DNA of 64,000 nucleotides from Macrotrachela quadricornifera (taxonomy: Eukaryota > Rotifera > Eurotatoria > Philodinida > Philodinidae). Of this stretch, positions 33,253 to 50,342 are shown piece by piece. The notes beneath the pieces were generated by a model. That model was given only the letters and a program-made list of their open reading frames with translations, ran no database searches and was not told where the DNA came from. The position numbers and the translations under genes are program-made. The stretch is from NCBI GenBank assembly GCA_022393335.1, contig JAJEKB010021087.1:1828178-1892177 (forward strand). Direction: 5' to 3'. Positions within the stretch are counted from its first letter, which is position 1; the number at the start of each line of letters is the position of its first letter.

Positions 33253-35507
33253 TCCTTATAGAATGATAAATATTATAAATCTATACAAGAGAGATAGAAC
33301 TAGTTCGATTTGGCTTTCGTAAAAAGTAGGTAAGTTTCGTTCGGTTTCGAAAAATTGCGAACTAATCCTATCAGTTGCACACAGTAAATGATTTGAAAGT
33401 GAGGAATATGATTAAGTAATTTTCTTGTTTATGTAGTAGATGTACTATTATTAAAAGAGAAAAGTTCTTGTCTAATTTATATATTAATGTAATAAAAAAT
33501 AAACAATTAAATGTTATAAGAGGATGAAGTCTTTTGAAGTAGAAGATTTTGTTAAATGACAGACAAAAAAACCCACTTTTTACAGGAATAATATTTATAG
33601 TTGGTCATCTCTTAAATATATGACACATATTTAAATTACAGGTAGTTTTCTTTTGTTGCCTAGTAAGGATAATTTTATCTTCTCAATAAGGATTGACAAA
33701 ATATTATTTATCCATGACCCTTTAGAAAATATTGCCTAAATTAAATACCAAAATTTTGGTTGCCAAACATTATTGTTGCTCGTTCTTGTGTAGTTGATAA
33801 ATATGAAACTACCGATTATATATACTAACACAAAAGAACACAGTAAATCAAAATAAGAAAAATGCTTTTATTTAATATGTTATTTTTACTTTACTTATAA
33901 AAAGTCTTTACGTGGTCAACATCATTATGATTAATCGAAAATAAATTGAAAATATTTCCCATGAATAATGAATATGTGCAGAGAATCATGCCATTGAATA
34001 ACAAAAAAGGAATCAAAAAGTCATTTAATATAAAAAAATTACAAAACAATGGTAGAAAGTATAATATTATGTTTTTCAAATGATTTGTTAGGTGTTTATA
34101 AATTCATAAGTTCGATGCTTTTTCAATTTTCTATGTATATATAGACACATATTTTGCTTATTAAATTTTACATGTGTTTCTTGATCATACGTATTTGTTA
34201 GTTAATGCAAACCAAATGGAATTATATATTAAAAGAATATCTCAAAATTCTATATAGCAAGTAGTGCTCATCCTTTAGATTGGCTGAACCTTTTCTGAAA
34301 GAAGAATATTGTACTACTACCGTTAAAAAAACTTTAATCAAGGTTACATAATAGTATTCAATCCTTTTAAAACATATACAATGATTAGAATAGGAATTTC
34401 GAATTTTTCCAGAAAATTCCTACAAATAATTCTGAGTCACAGTTAATAAAGTCCATATTCTAAAGAATAAATACGTCGCTTTACAAACATAACTAACACT
34501 CGCGTATATTTTTCCACGCCCCCGGTTTGGTCCAGACCACTCTTGTAAGATTATTGTTCTCTGTTTCGTATATTTCAAACTAGTTCTGAACTGAAACGCT
34601 CCGTTTTAGACTACCAAGGCCTATAGCTAACATGAGAAAAGCCATTTCCCACACTGATATATATCTTTTGATATCGATGGTATATCCCTCAACTTTCATA
34701 GCAAATTAATGTCTACATACGACGTGAACGATTCTAACTTTTAAGAACATTTTATTTAAAAAACATATAATTCTGAACACATCTCCTCGGAAAACTGATT
34801 TGTTGTACAATAGCTTTTGGCTTCGTCTAAGAAAAACTATCGAATTTACCATAGAATAAGTTCACATAGTTCAACTTTAACCACTAGTCTCTCTGATGAA
34901 TTCCACACTAGTGACAAAAATGAATATTTTTCAACATACCAATGTTCTATTCAAATTTTCATCACCACCATTGTGTAGTTTCTTTTATAAAGAATTCTAT
35001 ACATTATTTCTTCAAATCTTCCTCGACGCATGCATACCGTTCGAGTCTAGTTATAAGGAAACGGCTAATCGTTCGTCGGCATCACTCATGTCTAGCCGTT
35101 TCATGCAGCAAATGTCATTAACTCACCAATCAACTATTTCTTTTCCCATAAAAACGAAAAAAGACATTAATATCATTTAATAATTAGATATATTCATATA
35201 TGAAAATTAGAGATTCTTGAGATTTTATAATAAATTGTAAAAAAAATAGTAGGCACTTGTAGTTGTAATGTATAAATTGAATTTTCTGTTCTTTTTTTTA
35301 TTAAAATCGAAATTTTCGATCTTTATATGATCATTTTCAACATACCACAACCTTTTAAACTAGATGTTACAAGACATTAATCAAAATGAAATAAAATAAA
35401 CTAGACAACATAAACATGAAAAAATTTATGAAAGAAACAGCATTAACATTTAACATTATAATCTATTGCACATCAGTATCCGGTGTTATTATACAAATGT
35501 AGTAAAG
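33253..35507. other. Long AT-rich intergenic stretch
   Basis: No gene or element could be supported over 2.2 kb. Frames at 33891-34079 and 34896-35180 are short and without recognisable features. Confidence 0.45.
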
Positions 35508-37069
35508 GAGGGAGGTCGTTAAGTGACAAAATCGGTCCCCTATAGAAAATTGATTCCTTCTACCTAAAACTCCAAGATATGGTGTTCTAAGTTGGTTTCT
35601 AATTAAAATAGCACTATATTACTTCTTTTTCTCGTACCCAGGTCGATTGAGATCCCAATTACTATGGTATACATATATGGTATTGAACTGTAGATAGTGG
35701 TTAGATTTTTTATCCACCAATAACTATCTTAATTCACATAACTCTCATATGATTTAATAGTGTTTTTAAAGGACTACAAAATAGTATATAAACCTCAAGG
35801 ATACATGTTGGCTAATCTAATATTATACATGGCGTAGTATTCTGATGTGCTTGTATTTATGAATATTTGTAAGTAATGCTAACTGAGGTCATACCTCAAA
35901 GGTAACTATTCCAATACCCCGCCATTTTCATTTGTATTTTATTTGATAGCCGTGTTGAAGAGCTTCAAAATGATATAAAATTATCTAAGAAAAAACATTG
36001 GCCGCCCCAATCCGTCCTAGTAATACTGACTGGAAGTCCTACTTTCTATGATCAAATATGACTTTTTCACTAGTTTTCACCATATTTTGATTCAAAAAGT
36101 TAGTATTTCAATAGAGAACTCTATGATATTTGGAATCAGCAAGAAAAACTGAGTATATCTATATAATTTTTAATGATATTCGGTGACTTTCATTTTTACC
36201 AAAAACATCACCTGTACCCCCCTCCAGGGAAGGATCAAAAAAAGAATAATGCGAGAATACCGTTTTATCAATAGAAATGTGGTTGATTATGTTTTGCAAT
36301 GGTCATAAAACTACAAATAATCAATGATTAAGCCATACAAACAGAACTCTCGCTTGATTCTTTGGGTGATTTTTTCAGTAAAAATGAAAGTCGCCGAAAA
36401 TCATTAAAAATTATATAGATATACCCAGTTTATCTTGCTGATTCCAAATATCATAGAGTTCTCTATTGAAATACTAACTTTTTGAATCAAAATATGGTGA
36501 AAACTAGTGAAAAAGTCATATTTGATCATAGAAAGTAGGACTTCCAGTCAGTATTACTAGGACGGATTGGGGCGGCCAATGTTTTTTCTTAGATAATTTT
36601 ATATCATTTTGAAGCTCTTCAACACGGCTATCAAATAAAATACAAATGAAAATGGCGGGGTATTGGAATAGTTACCTTTGAGGTATGACCTCAGTTAGCA
36701 TTACTTACAAATATTCATAAATACAAGCACATCAGAATACTACGCCATGTATAATATTAGATTAGCCAACATGTATCCTTGAGGTTTATATACTATTTTG
36801 TAGTCCTTTAAAAATACTATTAAATCATATGAGAGTTATGTGAATTAAGATAGTTATTGGTGGATAAAAAATCTAACCACTATCTACAGTTCAATACCAT
36901 ATATGTATACCATAGTAATTGGGATCTCAATCGACCTGGGTACGAGAAAAAGAAGTAATATAGTGCTATTTTAATTAGAAACCAACTTAGAACACCATAT
37001 CTTGGAGTTTTAGGTAGAAGGAATCAATTTTCTATAGGGGACCGATTTTGTCACTTAACGACCTCCCTC
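35508..37069. mobile_element. Giant foldback element, about 1.56 kb
   Basis: Position x pairs with 72577-x over essentially the whole length without net gaps. The outer arms (about 690 bp each, starting GAGGGAGGTCGTTAAGTGAC) are almost identical: I saw one mismatch in the outer 260 bases. Identity drops only around the centre (36200-36380), where one arm reads CATCACC / AAGAATAATGCGAG and the other GAGAG / AAGAATC. No coding sequence. The right end abuts a decayed minus-strand gene. Target duplication not evident. Confidence 0.88.
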
Positions 37070-37070
37070 T

Positions 37071-37930
37071 TTTGTTTTCCATTGTTCTTGGATTTTTCCA
37101 TTATCAATATTGAATATCGTGAAAATACTTTTATTCGTATCGCGTATACCTCATTTTGTTATCCATAATCGTTCATTTGAATTCATTGTATATGTTGTTG
37201 ACCATAGATACTTTCCGAAGGGAATATTTGTTGTACCAATACGATCAAATTTAATTTCATTTTTTTCAGTTATAATAATTTCAGTTAAAAACCAAGCATT
37301 TGCAACTGACGAAGAATAAATTAAACCAATTAAACGATCATTAATAGAATCATAATATATTCCATAGATTGTATAATCTATTGGTATTCGAGTATTAGCA
37401 TCTAATTTTCCTGAATCAATATTAACGGCATAAAATGTAGAGTCAATTATATTATAATATAATCGACGTTTTGATGCATAAGTCATAACAATACTATATG
37501 AACCATATGGATACGTTCCAATAGTTTCCATTAGACCATTTGTTTGATTAATTTTAGCCACTTCTAGAGGTGATCCAGCGCGTGCACTTTCTCTAATGTC
37601 AATAATTTCATTACCATTAGTTATTGCTATTTACCAAAATGATGCAAAAACACATTTTTCTTGTAATGTTAAATTAAGTTTGATTGATTTTAAATTAATA
37701 TCAATTATTAATAGAAAATAATGAGGTATACCTAAACTATCAAAAAAATGATATATACTAGCATATTTTTGATTGCCAAGTTTTACTAATGTTGCAGTAC
37801 CAGCAAATGTTGAACGTCCTAAATTTAAAATATAAATGTAGGATGTTGAATTAATTTGTTCAATAAATTTTGTTTCAAGTGATTACTGATCTACTTTATA
37901 AAGTCGATATTGAAATATACGTAATCATCG
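37071..37930 (-). pseudogene. Decayed beta-propeller-like or secreted protein gene
   Basis: One reading frame is maintained on the minus strand with at least three internal stops (near 37150, 37630 and 37885). Decoded segments include GRSTFAGTATLVKLGNQKYA, FDSLGIPHYFLLIIDINLKS, SYSIVMTYASKRRLYY and YDSINDRLIGLIYSSS. The alternation of short hydrophobic strands with 'YYDSINDRLIG' type turns resembles beta-propeller or YVTN-like repeats (inference). Frame conservation with scattered stops points to a pseudogene. Its 3' end is cut by the giant foldback element at 37069. No start or membrane signal is retained. Confidence 0.6.
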
Positions 37931-38849
37931 AAAATAATATGACAAAATAAGAACATTTTTTATGCATCTTAAATTCTATAAAATAGAAAAAAAATTGTCA
38001 CATATACAGAGAAATTCTTCCTAAATATTGAAGACTTTTCTTTTTTTGTTGTTTGTGATCAGCTACTTATGTTTTCAGAAAAGATTGAGAGCATGAAAAG
38101 TCATCTCGCTCTATTATCATGTCTATATGTTTCTCATCTACATATTTGTTTGATAATAAAATGTCCGAGTAATACATACCTTAGTTGGTAATGATATAAA
38201 ATGTAATTGATATGACTCTTTCAATTTAATCCTCTATTACCATCAATAATATGACAATAAGAGTGCTATTAGTATTCAAGTGTTTATTGGACATGCAAAT
38301 AAAAGATCGTCTTCGATAGTCAAAACATATATCAAATCTTTTATCTTTTACAAAAATTTTCTATTCTTAATTAAATACTATTAGTTACTTGTATTTATAG
38401 ATTTTGGAAAGAAAATCTATCGATGTTAAATGTAATCATCATTACATATGGTAGAGTCGAACAGTCTGAAATTGTGCATGTATTGATTATTATTAATTGT
38501 CTCTCTCGACTATGTTTTAAGACTTTATTAAAATAGAAATTTAATTATATCAATATTCAAACGATCGAATCTTCAATTCTCTCCCATGTCTCATGAACTA
38601 GTGACATCTGTCTCTTCCAAAAAATATTAACAAGATGCTAGACTAGCGATTATTTATAAATCTAACAAGTCAAATAGAAACTTGTTATCTTAAAATCATT
38701 CTCATCTTTTGTCTGTGTATAATGTTATATGTTAAATTATAAACCTATCAGAATAATTATGTATTGTGAAAGTACACGTAAAACATAATTACGGTAGAAT
38801 CAGTCGCTTTCTTTCTCATTTCATAATTATCATTCGCAATATTACAGCA
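37931..38849. other. Intergenic, upstream of the helicase gene
   Basis: No gene or element supported. It presumably holds the helicase promoter, but no motif stands out. Confidence 0.4.
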
Positions 38850-44291
<5,442 letters not shown>

Positions 44292-44682
44292 ATAAAATTA
44301 TCTTTTTTTTTTGTTTTGTATATTTGAAATTCTAGAAATTTATATAAATTCATTTATGTATCTATAATCTTACGTCATCAGATTTGATTTAACCATTATT
44401 GCAAATCAATTCAATAAAGATAAAGGCATTTTTTTCTGTGTGTGTGGTTATACGCGTTTGAGATACGTATAGAACTCGAAATATTCGTATGAATCGAATG
44501 CAGATATTTTTGATTATATGTATCAGCACATATTGTGAAAGAAAGCAAAGCGAAGAGAGTGTGAAGGACACATCTACGCCGCGGATTTTTTCTCCTATTT
44601 TTTCGAACAAAACAGAAAAAAACGTGATATTAACAAAGTAGGTATTTGCACAGTATTGCTCGTAAGAAAAGAAAAAAACGAA
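44292..44682. other. Helicase 3' region and spacer
   Basis: No gene is supported. An AATAAAGATAAA phrase near 44412 could serve in polyadenylation, and AAATAAAATT follows the stop codon directly. Confidence 0.4.
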
Positions 44683-45268
44683 TCCCTAGTGAATGTATTG
44701 ATATGAGGATAGCTAAAAAAGTACCCTGGTACAAATATGTCCCAACAACTTGAGGGTACTCAAGTACTTTGTCAAGTATCCTGCTGGAAAGTGTTCTGTA
44801 AATAAATACTATTGCACAGTATTTTTGGATACCCTGGCGCCAAAATTGCAGTATGTTGACGGTCGATGATCGAACCTCACCCTAACCCCATTTTTTATTT
44901 TTTTCTTTTAAGGCATTTTATGACATTTTTTCGATTTAAATGAATTTTTCCAATTCTGAAAATTCAATCAGGTCAATTTTGAGATATGACCTCCGGACCT
45001 AAGTTGGTTGGATCTCCATCAAACCATTTCAAGGTAGTCCTCTCTCAATTTTTTATCGAGATCGACATGTTCTCGACTAGTAAATAGTCAAGAAAGAATC
45101 TTGAAAAAAATGAATTTCTTACGTTTTGTCTAATTGTTTATATTAAGCTGTGTGCGCAAAAGAAAACGGTGAATGAACAGTTTGTTACACAGAACGAGAC
45201 AAATTTAGGGTACCCTGGTGAAAATTTCTCAGTACTGGGTACCCTTAACTCAGTACATTCACTAGGGA
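44683..45268. mobile_element. Terminal-inverted-repeat element next to the carrier start codon
   Basis: TCCCTAGTGAATGTATTGA at the left and its inverse TCAGTACATTCACTAGGGA at the right differ at one position. Inside, related GTACCCTGGT, GGTACTCAAGTAC and GGTACCCTGG phrases occur near both ends. Nothing is coded. It ends only 11 bases before the proposed ATG of the downstream gene. A single CCTAGTGAATGCACTTA phrase at about 59711 resembles one end. Target duplication not visible. Confidence 0.75.
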
Positions 45269-45279
45269 CAGTATACTCG

Positions 45280-46610
45280 ATGTCCCACTATTCGTCGTCG
45301 GATCGTTCATCTACCACAAACGGTTAGTCTGTATTCAACATCTAATTTTTGAGATCTTTAAAGAAATTGTAGGCCAATACAGTTGTGAATATGGCTCGTT
45401 CAAATATTTTATCTATTGTGGATTAGGCGGTATGCTCAGCTGTGATATTACGCACCCAGCAATTGTTCCAATTGTTAGTAACTTTTCTTTCTTTTTCAAA
45501 GATTACAAATATTGTGTCAGTTTGTTCATACAGGATGTAGTCAAATGTCGTGTTCAAGTCGATCCAAAAAAGTATAAAAATCTTGTTACTGGCTTCAAAG
45601 TGACTGTAGCGCGAGTTTCATACGTTTAACATCTGTTTATTTTCGAGTGTGTTTGTGTATAGAGGAGAGGGCATGCATGGATTGGTCAAAGGATGGGCGC
45701 CAACTCTTGTTGGATATTCACTACAAGGTTTCGGCAAATTTAGTTTCTATGAATTTTTCAAAAATTTCTATAGTAATATGCTTGGAGAAGTGAGTTTGTT
45801 ACTCCTTTTGAGAATTTTCAATAAATCTGTGTAGGAGAATATTCATTCCTATCGGACAGCAATCTATCTGGCTGCTGGCGCCTCATCTGAATTTCTAGCT
45901 GATATAGCGCTAGCTCGATGGGAAGCTGTGAAGGAATGCCGAAACTTTACAGTATGAAATCTATCTTTTCCTTTTCTTACCAGTCTCTCATACATGTTAT
46001 TTACAGCTGAAGAAGGATTACTAGGGTGAGCATTAATGTTCAATGTGTCTCAATCACTTATTTCGCTATGTTAGCTTTTATAAAGGCATTGTTCCTCTTT
46101 GGTTTCGACAGATTCCATACACAATGATGAAGTTTGCTTGCTTTGAGCGTACAGTTGAAGCGCTCTACAAATATGTAGTATATAAACCACGCGAAAAGTG
46201 TTCAAAATTAGAACAACTTGGTGTGTCGTTTGTTGCTGGCTATACCGGTATGTTATAATCTTCATTCATTTATACAAGCTTCTTATGGTGTCCTAGCGGG
46301 TATTTTTTGTGCCGTGGTGAGTCATCTAGCTGATGCCATCGTATCGAAGCTCAACAAAAAAAAGAACTTGACTTTAGCCCAGGTCGTACGACATATTGGT
46401 TTGGCGGGTATCTTTTGTGCTTTAGAAAAACTATTTATATATATATTAATCGAATTTACTTACCTAGGTATTTGGAAAGGTCTTGGACCGCGTATTTTGA
46501 TGATTGGTACACTTACTGCTCTTCAGTGGTTTATCTATGACTCAGCCAAGACTGCCTTTGCCATGCCGTCATCATCATCAGCAGAGCAATCGTCTGATCG
46601 ATCTCCATAA
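45280..46610 (+). CDS. Mitochondrial phosphate carrier-like protein (SLC25A3 family), diverged
   Basis: Recognisable exons are 45280-45322, 45373-45473, 45534-45614, about 45670-45789, 45835 to about 45952, 46007-46025, 46075-46247, 46297-46407 and 46468-46610. Family blocks appear in order: YCGLGGMLSCDITH, PIDVVKCRVQVDPKKYKN, LVKGWAPTLVGYSLQG, YLAAGASSEFLADIAL, LWFRQIPYTMMKFACFE, GYTAGIFCAVVSH and LMIGTLTALQWFIYDS. This is the layout of the inner-membrane phosphate/proton symporter. Two of three signature prolines are replaced (the repeat 2 site reads RWEAVK; repeat 3 reads HLADAIV). About 15-20 residues between repeat 2 and EEGLLG are missing, and I cannot keep the frame across the 45952/46007 junction. 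It is thus a diverged paralogue or an early pseudogene. The N-terminus (MSHYSSSDRSS) is short, with no evident presequence. Confidence 0.75.
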
Positions 46611-47629
46611 AAGAAGAACAAAGACATTCATAATGTTAAAACTTAAAACTATTCATCGTCACAACCATCTACTTTTATAGTTGAAAATTTTTATTTTCGC
46701 ATCCCTACTCGTGCATACGTAGACATGAATAATACAGACTCTATTTTTCTTGTTCATAAAATAGCTGAGAAATGCAAAGCCAGAAAAAAAAACGGAAAAA
46801 AGTCATCTTTTTTCACAAAGATAGATATTTTATAGCAACTCTTTAAGTACTTGATCTCTATGTTATAAATTCAAATTGCTAATAATGGTATCATAGACAT
46901 ACGGGGATGAACAACAGGCAAGAAATCAAGCATCTATCAGAACAGGAATAATTATCGTTTAGCACAAATATGGTTATCTAAATTTTAATTTACAGGTTGT
47001 TCTTTGAATATAATGCATGCAATACAAAACGCAAATCAATAACATCCTACTTCCACTATACTGAAAATGTTATACCTTGAAAATGAAGCACTCTAACGAA
47101 TATGATGTTGTTGGTAAGTTTACTGCGGTCATCAATGCAGCTGCTAACTGTTTAATTATCAATCAATTTGAATGTAATTTAGGGATGAGTTCAGAAAGGC
47201 ACATCTGCGATAAATGTATACCTATAACATGTAAGTAATTCTATTCTTTAATAAATGAAACCATTTGAGAGGTTTTTCATTCAAACGAGTATTATAATGT
47301 ATTAAGGTAGTTTTCGATTGTTTTATATAGTCTCAAAACTACATTCCCATAAAATTCCAGATACAAGCAGACGTAAGCTTTTCGCGTCCTAGATAGTGAA
47401 CAAAGCTGAGAGAAAAGATAAGATAGGTATCACAAGAAAAGAACAGTACAAGCATTATACAATTATGAAGCATTAATTCAGTGCTCAGCAATTAGCAATG
47501 AAATAATCTTGTAGTTGAAAAAAATGTGTATTTGTGAGTTAATTGTATTTCATTTGAAACTTGTATGGTATGAAAAGTTAGTTTTAACAATGACTACAGC
47601 ATAAGGCAAGTGCATATGAAGTCATTTGT
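46611..47629. other. Intergenic spacer between convergent genes
   Basis: No gene or element was supported. It lies between the carrier (plus) and the minus-strand membrane-protein copy. Confidence 0.4.
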
Positions 47630-48965
47630 TCACGAATTTATGTCTTCAACTGCAATTCTGTGAGAAGAAACAGATGGTTCTTTCTGAACAGTAATCGTGA
47701 CTGAAGAGACTCTTCTTCTCTTGCTTTGAATATAAAATGTTAAACGAACAAGACGTGGTACAATCAGTTTCAAAACTGTTACCAAACCTACAACAAGACT
47801 AATTAACATCGTGATAATGTATAAAACATCATTTCGTGTTTCAACAGTATAATTACACTCTACTCGGTAACATTCTCTGTAGTAATAAGCATACCTAATA
47901 GAAGAATTCCATTCTTCAACCATCAATTCATCAACTAGTTCTTCGACTGCGCTAATTGGAAGAAAACGACTACTTAATAACGAATCCAGAATTGTCACAT
48001 TCGGTGGCTGACTCACTTTCAAATAAAGTATAAGTTGATCAAAGCACGTTTGGTTGTAGAAACATTTTAGAGTGGATCGTAGCAAAGACTCAACCACATA
48101 ACAACCTACATACATGCCTGGTATAATAAATGCTAAATCATTGTATGTATTATTATCATATATGCGGGACGGTTCAATACATGCATATGAAGAAGTACCA
48201 CGGCATCTAGAGTACTGTTTCATATATATATAAACGTACGAATCGGCTGAATCGAAATATACATAAGCATTAGTTTGGATAGATGAAAATAATATATTGC
48301 CTTGAGTGGTATCACGAATGGTTCTCAAAGACGACAAGAAATTATTTGTCGTTGACGATACCAATTGACTGAAAAATGATTTAGCTTTAGCTTTGAATAG
48401 ATCTGATGGTGTGACGGATAAGGTAATATACTGATTTGCATAAAAATGAGTCACATCACTGGTTATTGTTTCGTTAACTAGTTGACAGAATGCACTTAAT
48501 GCTGAAAATGTTGAAGGACTCGTCATTCTAAAATATTTAGCCTATAAATCCAAGGTTGAAAGATGAATTGCAAGATAATCCAACCAATATTTGGTCACAA
48601 AGCTACTAGAACATACTTGATCCAGAGTATAGTTGACATGAAAAAATTTATCATAATTGATCGAAGGTTGGTGTCTGCACATTGATCGTTTTTGTAACAT
48701 TCACTGTCGAAATGTATAGAAGGAGAATAGCCAATATCAAAATCAACAAGAAGATAAATATTCTTGTTGATATTCGTTGATTTTTTAGTTCATATTGATC
48801 AGTTAAAGGTGGTATAGAAGGAAATAGATTGCAAGTTCGAATATATTGAAGATATTTCTGTCGAAATGTATTCGTAGATTGGGTGGCAGGATGCGCTGCA
48901 ATTAAATAAAATACACAGATAGTTATATATCTATTCGGAACTCTAAATTGAATTGATTTTTGCAT
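47630..48965 (-). pseudogene. Decayed copy of the two-helix Cys-rich ectodomain family
   Basis: The 5' part (48651-48965) encodes a cytoplasmic head and the first membrane helix (STRIFIFLLILILAILLLYI). The 3' part (47630-48526) encodes most of the ectodomain and the second helix (VLYIITMLISLVVGLVTVLK). Between them the frame shifts at TPTFDQ / YDKFF, where intact relatives carry some 15-20 residues with the CPCS motif. The CPCS segment has been deleted here, with loss of frame. The sequence then continues LDQVCSSSFVTKYWLDYL, followed by an in-frame TAG at about 48542. Later parts match relatives well: GCYVVESLLRSTLKCFYNQT, LVDELMVEEW, YYYRECYRVECNYTVETR. Two lesions in an otherwise well-conserved copy indicate recent inactivation. 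Confidence 0.8.
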
Positions 48966-49164
48966 AGAGAGTCTCTCTATTAGAAATCGATGTCATTCAC
49001 TAAATACGAAGATATAAAATAAATTTGACTAGATGAATATAGGCGTGTACCCATATCCAGACTCTATGGAATAACAGTATATCTTTTGTAGTTTAAGCTA
49101 ATCTAGCTACTCTAGCTTATTTTTAGTTACTTGAGCGATTTTGAATCACTTTGAATTACTTCAA
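48966..49164. other. Short spacer upstream of the decayed copy
   Basis: Nothing recognisable apart from CTAGCTACTCTAGCTTA-like short repeats. Confidence 0.4.
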
Positions 49165-49823
49165 GGGTAATTCCATGGAGATTATACCACTTTTTGGGAA
49201 AAGTTTTTTTTTATCAAATTTTTTGCGCTCGATCAGCCGAAGACAACCGAAAAATAGTTTTGGCCGAAAAAAAATGAAGACTTTTACTTAATATACGGGA
49301 AAACCACATCATTTTCTGGGTACATCTAAAAAGTGTTATTCAAGTTATTACAGTGTTTAGAGCTCATATTTTGCCGATAGGTAGAGGATCATCAAACTAG
49401 CATAACATCCAAAGAATTCGTTTTCTAATTGTATTTTGGCTGAGATATCGAATTCTCAATGCGCACGACTCTTTTACAATATCAACGACACATGCTTCTT
49501 TACAATAAATACGTGATAGCCTTGTGAATTGAGGAATTAATATCTCGGCCGAAGCACAAGTAAAAAGCGAATCCTTTGGAGGCTGTACTAGTTTAATGAC
49601 CCTCTACCTATGGGCAAAATATGAGCTCTAAACGCTGTAATAATTTGAATAACACCTTTTAAGTGTACCTTAAAAGTGATCTGATTTTCTCGTATATCAA
49701 GTAAAAGTCCTAGTTCTTTTTTGGCCAAAACTATGTTTTTGCTATCTTCGGCTGATTGAGCGCAAAAAAATTGATAAAAAAAACTTTTTCCAGGAAAGTG
49801 GTATAAACTCCATGGAATTACCC
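49165..49823. mobile_element. Foldback element, second copy of the 9.1-kb family
   Basis: GGGTAATTCCATGGAGATTA at the left and CTCCATGGAATTACCC at the right are inverted copies, and the whole 659 bp is hairpin-forming. It is inverted relative to the copy at 9114-9962 and lacks the nested 197-bp MITE (empty site CTCTACCTAT at 49602-49611). A minus-strand 98-codon frame over it is a chance translation. Confidence 0.88.
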
Positions 49824-50342
49824 ATATGAGATTGAGCATACGATTGAATTCTCGCCAGATAAAATTGTTTGGCGAACGATACATGCATGTTTTCGAGCTT
49901 TAATTTCAATTTAGTATATGTTACCATTCTTTATTTGCTTTTTATGTATGGAATTGGAACTATCTTATGTGTGATCTTTTACTTTTTTTTATGTATACAG
50001 TGCTCTCTTCTGCATCATTGTGGCGTACTCTTTTCTTCTAATTTTTTTTCACTGAGCAACCATGAATCCCAATATAAACTATGCCTATCATAAAAAAAGA
50101 AAAAAAAAAGAAATATCCGAATAACATCTGTTACTACTCTATTAGATGCTTGCTAAGCAGTTCCGTATTTTTCTTGGGTGAGTGAACGTTCTGTATAATA
50201 ATGAAACTGAAAAAAATTTGCCATTTGCCATCTGGTAGATTGGATTTTTCTTTTTGTAGAATAAGAAAACGCACTACTGTTGGTGTGTGTGCTACACATC
50301 TTTATTGTGTTGGAACTGCATCTTCAATACAGTACTGATACA
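49824..50342. other. Upstream region of the single-unit membrane-protein gene
   Basis: No separate gene supported. Contains an A-rich run at about 50091-50112. Confidence 0.4.

Noticed and set aside
34896..35180. 94-codon plus-strand frame as a gene
   Set aside because: Mixed AT-driven composition, no domain, no start context or splice partners.
37071..37930. Intact beta-propeller gene with short introns
   Set aside because: The stops lie inside continuous similarity without GT...AG pairs around them, so a pseudogene is more likely.
49588..49884. 98-codon minus-strand frame
   Set aside because: It is the translation of one arm of the foldback element at 49165-49823.
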